Assembly: GCA_949752745.1 (NCBI GenBank)
Contig: OX457025.1
Span: 47,543,601 to 47,607,600 of the forward strand
DNA: 64,000 bases
Source: Protula sp. h YS-2021
Taxonomy: Eukaryota; Annelida; Polychaeta; Sabellida; Serpulidae
Reading direction: 5' to 3'
Shown here: positions 21,852 to 34,093 of the stretch, piece after piece
Layout: the number at the start of each line of letters is the position of its first letter
Position numbering within the stretch: position 1 is the stretch's first letter
Program-made: the position numbers and the translations under genes
Notes under the pieces: generated by a model
What the model was told of the DNA's origin: nothing
Databases searched by the model: none
Seen by the model: the letters and a program-made list of their open reading frames with translations, nothing else

Positions 21852-24180
21852 GAGACAGACAGAGACAAAGAGAGAGAGACGGACAGAGAGAGATAGAGAG
21901 ACAGAGAGAGAGACAGGGAGAGAGAGACAGAGACAGAGAGATAGAGAGAGAGAGAGAGACAGAGAGTAACTTTTTAATAGAGAACAGAATACCTAGAGAA
22001 CAGTTGCACAAAATTGAACAGAAATCCGGTACAATTTGTGTGAAAACAAAGATTTTGAAAATTTGAAGCCAATAAGTTAAAAATAATGTCCCCATTCGGC
22101 CAATTTTTGGCGGATCGCCAAAGAAATACTCTTTCAAGAGAGGTCTACCTAAAAAACATTCGTTCAAAATTTAAAGAAAATCTGACCAAAATTGTGGGAG
22201 AAGTATTTTGAAAATTGGCAATCATAAAATTATAAATGCTCTCCTCCCTTCAATTTAGCCAGTTTTTGGCGGATCGCCAAAAATAGCAATTCTTCAAAAG
22301 AGGGGTAGCTAGAGAACAATCGTTCAAAATTGGAACGAAATCCAATAATAATTGTGGGAGACGAAGCATTTTGAAACTTGGAAGCCAAAAAATTGGAAAA
22401 TATCCATCATTTGACCAATTTTGGCGGGTCGCAAAAAAGTAATTTTAAAGAGAGAGAGACATCAAGAGAACAACGGTACTAAACTGAAAAGGAATCCAAT
22501 CCAAATTGTGAGAGATACAGTATTTTTAAAATTGGCTATCAGTAAATTAAAAAATGTCCCCCCTTTAACTAATTTAAGGCAGACCGCCAAAAAATCAATT
22601 TTTCAAGAGAGGTCTTTCAAGAAGCAATCTGAAAATTGTCAACGACAAAAAGTTTTAATGCCCCCCATTTAACCAATTTTTGGCGGATCGCCAAAAAAGT
22701 AAATTTTCTAGAGAGGCCTATCTAGAGAACAAACATTCAGAATTTGAAAGGAATCTGTTCAAAATCGTAGAAGATGCATTTTGAAAACTGGAAGCAAAAA
22801 CAATAAAAAAAATGCCCCTATCCATTTGGCCAATTTTTAACGGATCGCCCAAACAAAAAAATCTGAATATCTACACAGAACTCGGCTGGTCTAATAAAAC
22901 AAGTTTGTCGAAAGACAAAGTCCCAGCTTACGAAAAGCGATAAGACCAATTCCAGCGTGCAGGAGCAAGGGAATTTCCCTGAAAATTTGGGCTTCAAAAG
23001 ATGAGACGGCAAAAGGCTAGCTCAATAATTAATTAAGCACCCGACCAGAACATAGATCGATAAATGCATACAAAGATTTTTTTCCCAGAAAAATGGGAAA
23101 CAGATTTTTGTATCTCTGGTAGACTGGATAGTCTGCCATAGATACCTTCAAACAACGCTGGCATATTTATGCAACTTGGCTCGATGCGCGGTTCTTACTC
23201 AGACAAGTGCACATGTTTATTTTATTTGCGTTGATGCGCGGCTCTCATTTTGGAACAGTGCACATATTTATTTAACTTGCGTTCATGCGCGGTTCGCATT
23301 TCGGACCAACGACCATGTTTTTTTACCTTGTGTTCATGTGCGCTTCTTATTTCGGATCAGTGCGCATGTTTATTTACCTTGTGTTTATGTGTGGTTCTTA
23401 TTTCGGATCATGTTTATTTACCTTGTGTTTATGTGCGGTTCTTATTTCGGACCAGTGCGCATGTTTAGTTTACCTGCATGCAGAAAGACAGGCAAGGTTA
23501 GCGTGTTTGGTGGAATGAGTGAGTAAGTGAGTGAATTGGTGAATGAGTGAGTGAATGAGGAGGTGGACTGAGTGGGTGACTGAGTGAATAGATAAGTGAG
23601 ACCCGCTGATTGAGTAAGTAAATGAGTGACTGAATAAGTGAGTGAATAAGTGAGAACGTCTGAATAACCAGTGACTGAGTTAGTGGGATAGTGAGTGGTG
23701 GTTGAGAAAATGAATGAGTGGAAGGATCAGACATAGAGACAGACAGAGAGATAGAGAGAGAAAGAAAGAGACAGAGACAGAGAGAGAGACAGAGAGAGAG
23801 AGACAAACAGACAGACAGAGACAGAGAGACAGAGAGAGAGAGAGAGAGACAGGGAGAGATAGAGAGACAGAGAGAGAGAGAGAGACAGAGACAGAGAGAT
23901 AGAGAGACAGAGACAGGGAGAGAGACAGAGGCAGAGAGAGAGACAGAGACAGAGAGAGAGATAGAGAGACAGAGAGAGAGACAGAGAGAGACTGAGACAG
24001 AGAGAGATAGAGAGAAAGAAAGAGACAGAGACAGAGAGAGACAGACAGACAGACAGACAGAGAGACAGACAGAGACAAAGAGAGAGAGACGGACAGAGAG
24101 AGATAGAGAGACAGAGAGAGAGACAGGGAGAGAGAGACAGAGACAGAGAGATAGAGAGAGAGAGAGAGAGAGACAGAGAG
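15318..24180. repeat. Macrosatellite A: four tandem units of about 2,217 bp
   Basis: Units start at AGTAACTTTTTAATAGAG at 15318, 17535, 19752 and 21965 (periods 2217, 2217, 2213) and are nearly identical. Each unit contains, in order: about six 105-160 bp monomers carrying a TTTTTGGCG-GAT-CGCCAAAAA hairpin (centres near 15462, 15622, 15777, 15930, 16035 and 16193 in unit 1); about 320 bases of non-repeated DNA; about five units of a 45-60 bp repeat (ATGTTTATTTACCTTGTG, TTCTTATTTCGGA); about 220 bases of degenerate TGAGTGAA; and about 450 bases of GACAGA/GAGA. A GA tract extends to 24,262. The many open frames (Ser/Leu-rich on minus, Arg/Glu-rich on plus) are by-products of the simple repeats. 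Confidence 0.95.
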
Positions 24181-24214
24181 AGAGAGAGACAGAGAGACAG
24201 AGAGAGACAGAGAG

Positions 24215-24263
<49 letters not shown>

Positions 24264-24300
24264 TAACGAGAGAGACCGTGAGAAGGAGAGCACAAGAGAC

Positions 24301-24411
24301 CTGTGTCATGTGACCTGCTCCATCCATCCAGACATTGCTACCGAAGTGTATACCATGGAAGTGTATGGAGACTGCCTCTGTGCCCAGCTTGTTAACCAAC
24401 GCCACGGAAAC
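24301..24411 (-). CDS. Multicopper oxidase (laccase-like) exon with HxH copper motif
   Basis: A 111-base, phase-0 exon with clean signals: acceptor TATTTCAG before 24411 and donor CAG|GTCTCT after 24301. It encodes VSVALVNKL, then SIHFHGIH, then WMDGAGHMTQ. This is the first copper-binding block of multicopper oxidases (usually S/TIHWHG...DG...TQC); the two histidines of HFHG would be trinuclear-cluster ligands. It continues in frame from the exon at 25,754. The next exon (CPI...GT.WYHSH-type) is not found before macrosatellite A and would have to lie left of about 15 kb. The array begins about 40 bases after the donor. Confidence 0.72.
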
Positions 24412-25753
24412 CTGAAATATAAGGCCACTCACGATGATCAGCAAGGTGAAACAAACATTAGTCGTTAACATTCAATTAAATATCTGCTGTTTACTGTGGC
24501 GCAATTTTCAAAGGATGCTTATCATTTCATAGGTCATTCAAAATTAGTTGACATTTGTTTATTGAGCGCAAAAAAAAACAAATATTAACAAGAAACAACA
24601 AAGCAACAAAAACAACAAACAAACAAACAAATACAGGAATGATTTGAAGATATACTTGGCTTCAACCTCATTCCGCTTTATATTATCTTTAAAACATCCT
24701 GGTCAATTTAGGCAGCAACAATATACTGCCAAGTAATTTTAAGTTAAAATGAATTCATTTTGAGACCATTTTTAATAGATTTGCCATTATTTTTTATTAT
24801 AAGTGGAATAAATCTGAATTTTAAAAACCATTTTTAATTCTATTAAATAAAAATAAATTTAATGAATCTGGCAAACACACGTCAGCGGTTCCTAATACGT
24901 ATGTGCATATTCGGTGGTGTGGACATAGTTCCGGGGAGAAGTGGCCGAGGTACCTGACCAATAGAGAGTTAGTAGTTGTTTTGCACCACAAATGACCGGA
25001 ATGACCAGAGTGAAAGAAACAACAAACATGTCCGGAATGACTCGATTAACCGAAATAACTGGAATGTCCGGAATGGTTCTATTAACCGAAATGACCGGAA
25101 TGACCAGGGTGAAAGGAATAATCGCAATGTCCGGAATGGCTCGATTAAGCGAAATGACCGGAATGACTAGAGTGGATGGCTGGATCATGACCGAAAAAGG
25201 TAAACAGGTAAGTGAACTGGACAACTAAGAATGCCCAATCGGTTCGCGGTACCTAAATAAGTGATCGGATTGATTTCCAGTGCAATCATAAAAAATATCA
25301 ATGAGTTCATGCGTTATCATGAAAAATGTAAATGATTTCCAATGTTATTATGAAAAATGTCAATAATTAACAGCATTATCATAAAAATATCAATGACTTT
25401 CCAGCGTTATTATGAAAAATATCAATGATTTCTAACGTTATCATGAAAAAATATCAATTATTTCCAGCGTCATGAAAAATATCAATGCTTTCCTGCGCTA
25501 TCATGAACATTGTCATGAAAAATATTAATAAGCATTTTTAAAGAGAAAACTGGCAAATATACAACTTGCACGAGAGCACAGAAACAAACACAACACCTCT
25601 GAATAAAGGATGGTCTTCAGTGGTCCCATGATAAAAAGAAATGCAAAATTAGACCATTTCTAAATTAGGAATCATGTTTGTTAGTTCAAATGGTGGTATT
25701 ACCTCGGAAGTGCCAGAAAATGGCAAAAATGGATAGATGAGAAAAAGCGTTAC
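24412..25753 (-). other. Intron of the multicopper oxidase, with two minisatellites
   Basis: The 1,342-base GT...AG interval contains a tandem repeat of AATGACCGGAATG/TCCGGAATG phrases (about 24,985-25,180). A second, roughly 40-base repeat (ATCATGAAAAATATCAATG, TTTCCAGCG) lies at about 25,275-25,540, seven or so units. The open frames in the first array are repeat by-products. Confidence 0.6.
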
Positions 25754-25996
25754 CTCGGCTCCTTCCATAACTTCAAGCGTTGGCCGTGGAAACTGGTCAT
25801 TGATGACGTAAATATTCCTCGTACGCCCGTCGGTCGTTATGACGTCATCATCGTCAACGAAGTCGCCAATCGATGTTCGTCGATCTCTTTGTGAAAGGCA
25901 TTTTCGACAATCTGGAGGCGGCTGTCTGTGACGTGTCAAGCGAAGTTGAAAGTGACGCCATTTTGTGACGTATACGTCATCGAGCATCTCTGGCAT
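25754..25996 (-). CDS. Multicopper oxidase exon, N-terminal cupredoxin strands
   Basis: It reads VYVTKWRHFQLRL, then CRKC, then DGRTRNIYVINDQFPRPTLE and VMEGAE, and is followed by donor GAG|GTAACG (phase 0). The pattern DG.xR.IxVIN.qFPxPtxEVxEG is the start of the Cu-oxidase_3 domain, and splicing to 24,411 restores EG-E-V-x-V-x-L-x-N-x-L. The upstream limit is uncertain. This frame meets a TGA about 10 bases before the first ATG at 25996, while a signal-peptide-like frame runs in from the right in another phase, so a frameshift or unresolved splice is present. Laccase-type enzymes oxidise phenols or metals outside the cell; the substrate is unknown here. Confidence 0.68.
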
Positions 25997-26139
25997 ATGA
26001 CTAATTCAAATCTGCAGTGTGATTCCAAACACACCGACGCCACCGCACTTTGCAATAAAGAGATCGAAATAAAAGCAGAGAAACATAAGACCATTACTAC
26101 CATACTCATATCAAATCTGACCAGATTTATTATTTTCAA
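25936..26139 (-). pseudogene. Signal-peptide segment upstream of the oxidase, different frame
   Basis: The frame starting at 26139 encodes a strong signal peptide (MSMVVMVLCFSAFISISLL, then QSAVAS cleavage-like end) followed by Cys-containing VCLESHCRFEL. It then overlaps the oxidase exon out of phase. Multicopper oxidases are usually secreted, so this is probably the true N-terminus. The two frames cannot be joined by any plausible intron in this short overlap, hence a frameshift (or assembly error) is suspected. Confidence 0.5.
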
Positions 26140-27948
26140 TCAGTCTCAAAACTATTGATTGTTAACTTGAGATTTAAAAAGAGGGGATGAACGTTCTCAC
26201 TCCCACGAGACACGATCGAATTATGATGTGCTGCATTTCTTGCTCATTCATATCATTCACTGAGAGTGATTAGGCTCGAATTGAATAAATTTCATTATTA
26301 TTATTATTATTATTCATCTTCATTTTTACAGCGCTTATTCTAAAATATAAGCTCTAAGCGCTTTACAACAACAGAATATGCATTACTAATAACATTTCAA
26401 ACGAAAATTTAATACAAATAATGGTACTATGACTAGAAATAAAGATATTCATTGACTAGTTATAGGCAAGTTGAAATAAATGAGACTTTAATTTCATTCC
26501 AGAATGAGGCTGCCAATTTTTTTTTCAAGTACTTTGGTAATGGAGAGTTACAAAATTTCCTTGTAATTTTTTCCACTGTAATATTTTACCTTTTTGCAAC
26601 ACGAACGTCGAAGGACAGGGAGATCGGCAACACAAAGAGAAAATGATCTCTTGAATTTAATTTTTTTTAAAGCATTATGGATGATTTTTAAATTAAATTT
26701 TGAAGTTCTTAAAAGTTGATTCTTACACAACAGAAATTATTGGAACTAGCAATAACTAGCAGCGGAAACATTGGAAAGAAGCAGAATTCGCGGGGGGTGG
26801 GGCGGGGGGGGGGGGGCGTCCATTAAGTACGTACGTACGGACGAAGCACGGAAGCGGCATAAATGCAGTAGGTGCGTACGAAGTGCAGCTGTTTTGGAGC
26901 CATTACGCACTCCGCCCTAGTTTATGATCGACAGTTCACGTACCTAGTAAACAGTAGTACTTTAAATATTATATCAGTTTTGCGCACTGTTACTATTCGC
27001 CTTCCGGGATCCTGCTACCGGCGCTTCAGGCTGTGGGAGAGGGGGGTTGTATCAACCCACCCATTCCCATGATTTTATCGTTATATTGAATAAATGGCAC
27101 CACAATTTGTAGACGGCAGTGGGGGGGGGGTGGTGGTTTGCGTTAAAGGTCTAAATTTTTATTCAGATAAAATACTGCGATCATAGGCGTAGCCACCGGG
27201 AGGGGGCTATAATATCCTTTGCCCCCCCCCCCCCTCCGTTATGAAAGTCCCCCCCCCCCCCTCAGCTGTAGAAAAGTGGCTACACCAATGACTGTGATAA
27301 ATCTAATGCTCTTTTCACACTGCATTTCATTTTGCTAAGCTTTAATAATCCTGAGGAAATCCGCATTGAAGAAACGACAAACCAACATTCACTAATCACG
27401 CCTCGCTCAATTATTCCAGAGCAAGGCCCCAGTATGAACGCTCGCCGGATTTGCCATGCTTGGCGTTAAATTTTCTATGTCATAATGACGTAACACCTCG
27501 GTGGACTGGAAAAAGTTAAGCAAATCCTAAGCTAACGTGAAACGAAGATCGGTGAATCTTGAGGAAGCCCTCGGTAGTGCTACGTAACGTTGCGTCATGT
27601 CTTGATGCACAGTGTTTAAGCTAATCCTAACAAAACAAAACAAAAACGCAGAATGAAAAGCCGCAGGTTTAAACCCGATAGTATTTATTAAGCCAGTTCT
27701 TAAGCCACAACCTGAAAAGAACTCTGTACAATAAGCTTTACTCACTAACTTACGGACTCACATTCTGTCATACGTACAGCCCAAGGTCACGTTACTGTCA
27801 CTTCTTTATTAGAACAATCTGACAAAGATGATAAGTCTAAAAAGGAGGCCAAGTTTGTTTGATTTCTACTAATTAAGGCCTTAACTGAACGAACATTATC
27901 ACTTTATATTTCAAAAAAATTAGACCAACGATCAGTTCTTTTAATGAG
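26140..27948. other. Gene-free; simple repeats and G/C homopolymers
   Basis: Holds a (TTA)n tract near 26,297-26,322 and G or C runs near 26,793, 27,121, 27,223 and 27,250. Nothing resembling a gene or element was found. Confidence 0.5.
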
Positions 27949-30900
27949 TATAAATTTTGGGTAATGTTTCAGTTGCACAAGATCATTATTTTTTTCTCAA
28001 TCTCCTTTTTTGCACCGAAAGTTCATTGATAATGCCAGCAGTGATTGCCTACATTTCGTGCCTTGTAACCTTCCTCCAAAAACGGAACACGGTCACACAT
28101 AAATCACATCAGAAAACAGCATCGCATATATTAACCTTAACTAAGTTGCGATGAATTTCAACACTGGTAGATCGAGCCATACACAGTGAGACAACCGCAC
28201 ATTTTAAGGGTGAAGGAGTTCCAATGTTTTGAAATTAAAATCAGAAACTATGACGTTGAATGGCTGAAATTGTGTAATACCTGATAATAAAAAGCTTTAT
28301 CTTCTGGTCGGTCGATTTTTTCCAGAATCCCCGACGCAATACAACCCGGAAATAAAATTACTTTTCGCTAACCCCGTTCCCATTCACCCCCATTACAGAG
28401 AACGTCGGAATGAAAACCACCCCAAAATTAAGAATCATTTTGGTCAGTCCCAAAGGCAGTTTTATTGCCGGAGTGTATACACGGCTCTCAAGTTGTATTA
28501 AATTTCTTCCATCTTAAGCATTGCTTTTAATATTTATTGCACTTGGGGATTTTCATTTCCTATGGTTTATTGAATTCGTACGATTCTTTGAAGTGTCTTC
28601 CAATGATTCTTTTTTCCCCGCCATGACCTTGTCGAGCTAACTCCTCTGAGACGATTAGGGATAGGATGATCAAATCTGGCAGAGAAATAATGTAGCTTGT
28701 TTATCATTCCACTTCTGATCAATTGTTTTTATGTTCATTGCCATTTTATGTGCAATAATGGACATTGAAATTTTGCCATTGAAACCCATTTTAAGGATAT
28801 AGTTAACAATACAAGCAAGTTATTGAGCTGTTCACTACCAACAAAAAAGGGAGCAAATGTGTGCTGCGTTAGGCAGAACAACAAATATATATCCAACATT
28901 TCGGCGATGTTCAACTCCACACTTGCTATTAAGTTGTTCTCGCATTATAAATACCATTCGGGGTGACCATTATAAAAGCTAAAAAAAAAAGCATTCAACA
29001 ATACGTGAAGAATGAATGATCCGTCTATTTTCTACAAAACTGTTACACTATAACGTCCGATTAATGTTTATGACGTCATTATAATTTATTTACCCATGTA
29101 AGCATTTTAACGCTTCATCAACGGCGAGAGTTTTCGATGACCATGGAAGTCTACATGCAGAAAATTCGGGTATGGCAAAAATGACGTCCATACCAAATCA
29201 CCACCAGCCATATGTCTTACCAGTGAAATGAAAACCGACCATTTGACAGACAGGTCATGTTCTCCTTTTTTGTTTATTTAGGGTGTGTGTGGTGGTGGGG
29301 TTGATAGCGGAATTCCCAGCCAAATTTTTCAAAGAGGTAGTCTTTTCCTGCGGTTGCCTAAATAACCGAGGAGAGGAGGGTGACTTCAAAAACGCAACAA
29401 AGAAATGTTTTTTTCTTTTTGTTAATTTGTGAAGTTGTAATTGCAAATAGGCAGCCAATTTATTAAGCTAAGGTCACGCTTCAGTTCCTGTCTACACCTT
29501 TCTGTATAAATTTTGGGTAATATTTCAGTTGCACAAGATCATTATTTTTTTTCTCAATCTCCTTTTTTGCACCGAAAGTTCATTGATAATGCCAGCAGTG
29601 ATTGCCTACATTTCGTGCCTTGTAACCTTCCGCCAAAAACGGAACACGGTCACACATAAATCACATCTGAAAACAGCATCGCATATATTAACCTTAACTA
29701 AGTTGCGATGAATTTCAACACTGGTAGATCGAGCCATACACATTGAGACAACCGCACATTTTAAGGGTGAAGGAGTTCCAATGTTTTGAAATTAAAATCA
29801 GAAACTATGACGTTGAATGGCTGAAATTGTGTAATACCTGATAATAAAAAGCTTTATCTTCTGGTCGGTCGATTTTTTCCAGAACCCCCGACGCAATACA
29901 AACCGGAAATAAATTACTTTTCGCTAACCCCGTTCCCATTCACCCCCATTACAGAGAACGTCGGAATGAAAACCACCCCAAAATTAAGAATCATTTTGGT
30001 CAGTCCCAAAGGCAGTTTTATTGCCGGAGTGTATACACGGCTCTCAAGTTGTATTAAATTTCTTCCATCTTAAGCATTGCTTTTAATATTTATTGCACTT
30101 AGGGATTTTCATTTCCTATGGTTTATTGAATTCGTACGATTCTTTGAAGTGTCTTCCAATGATTCTTTTTTCCCGCCATGACCTTGTCGAGCTAACTCCT
30201 CTGAGACGATTAGGGATAGGATGATCAAATCTGGCAGAGAAATAATGTAGCTTGTTTATCATTCCACTTCTGATCAATTGTTTTTATGTTCATTGCCATT
30301 TTATGTGCAATAATGGACATTGAAATTTTGCCATTGAAACCCATTTTAAGGATATAGTTAACAATACAAGCAAGTTATTGAGCTGTTCACTACCAACAAA
30401 AAAGTGAGCAAATGTGTGCTGCGTTAGGCAGAACAACAAATATATATCCAACATTTCGGCGATGTTCAACTCCACACTTGCTATTAAGTTGTTCTCGCAT
30501 TATAAATACCATTCGGGGTGACCATTATAAATGCTAAAAAAAGCATTCAACAATACGTGAAGAATGAATGATCCGTCTATTTTCTACAAAACTGTTACAC
30601 TATAACGTCCAATTAATGTTTATGACGTCATTATAATTTATTTATCCCAGTAAGTATTTTAACGCTTCATCAACGTCGAGTCTTCGATGATCATGGAAGT
30701 CTACATGCAGAAAATTCGGGTATGGCAAAAATGGCGTCCATACCAAATCACCACCAGCCATATGTCTTACCAGTGAAATGAAAACCGACCATTTGACAGA
30801 CAGGTCATTTCTCCTTTTTTGTTTATTTAGGGTGTGTGTGGTGGTGGGGGTTGATAGCGGAATTCCCAGCCAAATTTTTCAAGGAGGTAGTCTTTTCCTG

Positions 30901-31051
30901 CAGTTGCCTAAATAACCGAGGAGAGGAGGGTGACTTAAAAAACGCAACAAAGAAATGTATTTTTTTTTTAATTTGTGAAGTTGTAATTGCAAAAAGGCAG
31001 CCAATTTATTAAGTTAAGGTCACGCTTCAGTGCCTGGCTACACCTTTCTGT
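27949..31051. repeat. 1.55-kb tandem duplication
   Basis: Copy 1 is 27949-29504 and copy 2 is 29505 to about 31051. They share order throughout with scattered substitutions and small indels (for example a shortened A-run near 30,537). Both begin TATAAATTTTGGGTAAT and end in CTACACCTTTCTG. Short open frames occur in both copies at the same relative places but show no recognisable domain. Confidence 0.92.
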
Positions 31052-31216
31052 CCGGCGATATCGATGTGTGAATTCTGAGTTAATTGAGTCTGTGCAAGTT
31101 TAGGCTCAGTGACCTGACTGACGGGTACTATTGCTTTAAAAACAATATTGCTGTGCACTGTTGAAAAAGAACAAATCCACGCAGTTGAAAAAGTCCTATT
31201 CAACGCGGAAGTTACG

Positions 31217-32125
31217 ATGCCGCGAAACGAGAGGTTACAGGCTAAAGGTATGTTGATGGGAGGTGCTTCGCGTACAGCTGTGACCAGACAGTTTGGTGTT
31301 GCCAGAACAACAATTCTGCGTTTCGTAAGACGTTACGAGGAAGCCTGATCGACGAGCGATCGCCCCAGACCAGGCCAGCTTCGAGTAACAACCGTGCATC
31401 AGAACAGTGAAATTCGATTTTTACACCTCCGCAATAGATTTCAAAGTGCTGTGGCTACAGCCGCTGTTACGCCGCGAATCAACCAAAAGACCGTGTTGCG
31501 ACGTCTTCGTGAGCGCAACATTTTGCCATAGCGCGCCTATATTGGACCTGTGTGGATAACCGTAGATAGCGTGTAAGGCTTCAGTGGACACAAAACCACT
31601 CGGGCAGACTATACCAACGTTACAATTGGAATCGCGTTGTGCTTAACGAGGAGTCACGTTTCCTGCTATTCCGCAATGATGCACCGCAACGCGTATACCG
31701 GCGAGTAGGGGAACGATATCACCATGCATGTGTCCGCGAGATCCTAATCATTGAAGGTACTCGTACGGCTCAGCTATACCTAACCACTGTGTTAGAAGGG
31801 AAGTTGTGCCTGATTTCAACCAAAATCTTCGTGCAATATTCATGCATGATAATCTTCGTCCGCACGTGGCAGTTATTTGCCAGGGTAGGTTACGCGCCAT
31901 TAACATTAACATTCTACAGTGGCCGCCTTACTCGTCCGATTTGAATCCCATCGAACACTTGTGGGATATCGCATGCCGCAACTCCAAAGGCACACAACAT
32001 TGCGCCAAGCCTTGATCGAGGAATAGAATCGGATACCACAGTGGCGTATGAACGATGTCGATCCCCACGCAGATAAATGCCTTCTCAACGCTCGAGGTGC
32101 CCAAACACGTTACTAAACATTTCAA
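31217..32125 (+). pseudogene. Tc1-like transposase, degenerate full-length copy
   Basis: The N-terminal helix-turn-helix is MPRNERLQAKGMLMGGASRT, then VTRQFGVARTTILRF. After stops and frame changes the catalytic core appears: EESRFLLFRNDAPQRVYRR (first acidic region), FMHDNLRPHVA (second Asp) and SSDLNPIEHLWD (final Glu of the DDE triad). Several frame changes and stops separate these blocks, so no functional enzyme is encoded. No TIR pair was found; the left side starts close to the end of the 1.55-kb duplication. Confidence 0.85.
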
Positions 32126-32849
32126 ATATCTTCAAGCCCAAATTTGTATGGCGAAGTTTTGAAATGAGCAAGACATTTTGTTCAATACAGTTACAACCAG
32201 TGTTCAAGAAAAAATCATGTACTCAGAGAAGGACTTAAGCGCTGTTAACTTGAAAAAAATAATAAAATAGGTGAAGTACATATTGCTATATGATTTTCTT
32301 TTTCACTGTTGCGTTTTTACTGTCCTTAAGTACACGGCGATACTTCGAAATCAACGCAAGGACAGTGCCAACCCCCCTCCCCCATACACACAAGCAACTA
32401 GTCTTTCCGTTTTGATGGTTTTTTCATATAATTAACTGACATCCGATCCCATATTAGCCATAACGATTGGTATTAATGAAGACGAACGATCCCACAATGG
32501 CACAGCATTACGTCACGGGGAAACACAGCCACTCGACTAAGCCGCCAGCCATCGAATGCACTACAAAGTAACTCATTCTTTTCATTCATCAAATTATCCC
32601 GGAGAAAAATCTAAAAATGTGCCACTTTACTAATGACTGAAACTTATTAAAGCGTCACGGGACGTCACAATCTGTTGCAAAAATCATCATATCGTTAATT
32701 TAAAAAAATATTGTGCTTCAAGACAGGTGAAGCCTGCTCAGTCCGCTTTTAATGATTGGACGGCGTTGCTGCGGTGCGCATACCAGAACGTGAAGAAACT
32801 GGCCTGTCTAACATACATCCTACTCTATTAGCCCTCAGCCAATATTGGC
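32126..32849. other. Gene-free stretch
   Basis: No gene, tandem repeat or TIR was recognised. A GTTGCGTTTTTACTGTCC phrase near 32,308 resembles a Tc1-type end, but no partner was found on the left. Confidence 0.4.
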
Positions 32850-33640
32850 TGAAGGCTATTGCTATCGGTCTGTCCGTCCGTCTGTCTGTTCTCAAACTTT
32901 TTTGTTCGGGCAATATCTCAAAAACTATTTATCTGAGCTTCACCAAACCTTACAGGAAGAAAGTATTCAGAGTGTAGATATGCAACGGGGGGTCCAATTT
33001 ATCCCGTGTCAGTCCGTCTGTCCATCCGTCGCACTTAAACGTTTTTCTTGTCTTATCTCAAAAACTATTCATCGGATCTTCACCAAACCTTACAAGAAGG
33101 AAGCATATATAGTGCAGATGTGCAACGAGGGGTTCAATTTATCTATCTATCTATCCTTCTGTCCGTCCATTGCACTTTATACCTTTTTCTCATCCGGTTG
33201 ATATCACAAAAACTATTCACCGAATCTTCACCAAACCTTACGGGAAGAAAGTATATATAGTGTAAATGTGCAAGGAGAGGTTCAATTTGTCCCATGTCTG
33301 TCCGTCGGTCCGTCCCTTGCACTTTAAACTTTTTTCTTGTGCACAAAAACTGTTCATCGGATCTTCATCAAACCTTGCAGAAAGGAAGTAAATATAGTGC
33401 AGATGTGCAAGGGTGGGTTCCATTTGTTCCACATCCGTTCGTCTCTCCGCCCGTCGCATTTTAAACTTTTTCTTGTCCAGGTGATATCTCAAAAACTATT
33501 TATCATATCTTAACCAAACCTTACAGGAAGAAAACATGTATAGTGTAGATGTGCAAGTACCCGTCCGTCACTCCATCCGTTGCACCTTGTATATTGTTTT
33601 GTCCGTGCAGTTTTTCAAAAGAGTAACTGGACCACAGTTA
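32850..33640. repeat. About five tandem units of 137-148 bp
   Basis: Each unit has ATCTCAAAAACTATTCATC, TTCACCAAACCTTACAGGAAG, GTGCAA...GGTTCAATTT and a (CCGT/CTGT)n stretch. The AAAAACTATT landmarks are at 32920, 33060, 33208, 33345 (as AAAAACTGTT) and 33491. Open frames on both strands follow the repeat. Confidence 0.85.
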
Positions 33641-33857
33641 TGTAACCGCTATTGGCTGAGAGCTCTGCATCTCCGTTACGTATGTTTATTACTATCTGGG
33701 GGGGGAAGAACACACATGTTGATCTCTTCTACATTTTATGTTGAAAAAGCTATCGAAACGAATGAGAGCAGGTTACTACACGGACCAGTTACAGTCTATA
33801 CGACCTATGAAAATCTTATATCTTAAATATAACATCTGTTATCAAAATTTCCATTTA

Positions 33858-33902
33858 TTATTATTATTATTATTATTATTGTTATTATTATTATTATTAT
33901 TA
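33858..33902. repeat. (TTA)n microsatellite
   Basis: Near-perfect ATT/TTA repeat with one G interruption. Confidence 0.9.
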
Positions 33903-34093
33903 TGTGAATCTATGGAGACAGTTTCCATCAGCACATTTTTGCTGTTTTGTTGCTGAAAACATCTCTATCTCCCTCTTTAACTGCTCCTTGGCTCTAACCC
34001 CGTTCTCTTTCTCCCGCCCTCACCCTCATTCCCACTCACCTCATTTTGATGTTTATGTGTGCAGAGTGGGTGGGAGCAATCTCGTTCAGCAGG

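Noticed and set aside
15774..23526. 83-residue and 153-residue frames repeated in each macrosatellite A unit
   Set aside because: They are copies of one another by amplification, built on short tandem repeats, and unit 4 loses the longer frame through one extra T. No evidence of selection.
15318..24180. CRISPR-like array
   Set aside because: Repeats lack regular short spacers, and the sequence is animal nuclear DNA with introns and transposons.
16850..24471. Long Ser/Leu-rich minus-strand and Arg/Glu-rich plus-strand frames
   Set aside because: They are translations of GACAGA/GAGA simple repeats on both strands, identical in each unit, with no domain or splice context. Only the last part of the frame ending at 24471 (the 24301-24411 interval) is real, as an oxidase exon.
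28735..30475. Duplicated 61-residue minus-strand frames as paralogous genes
   Set aside because: They are duplicated only because the whole 1.55-kb block is; no domain, and change is not concentrated at silent positions as far as can be seen.
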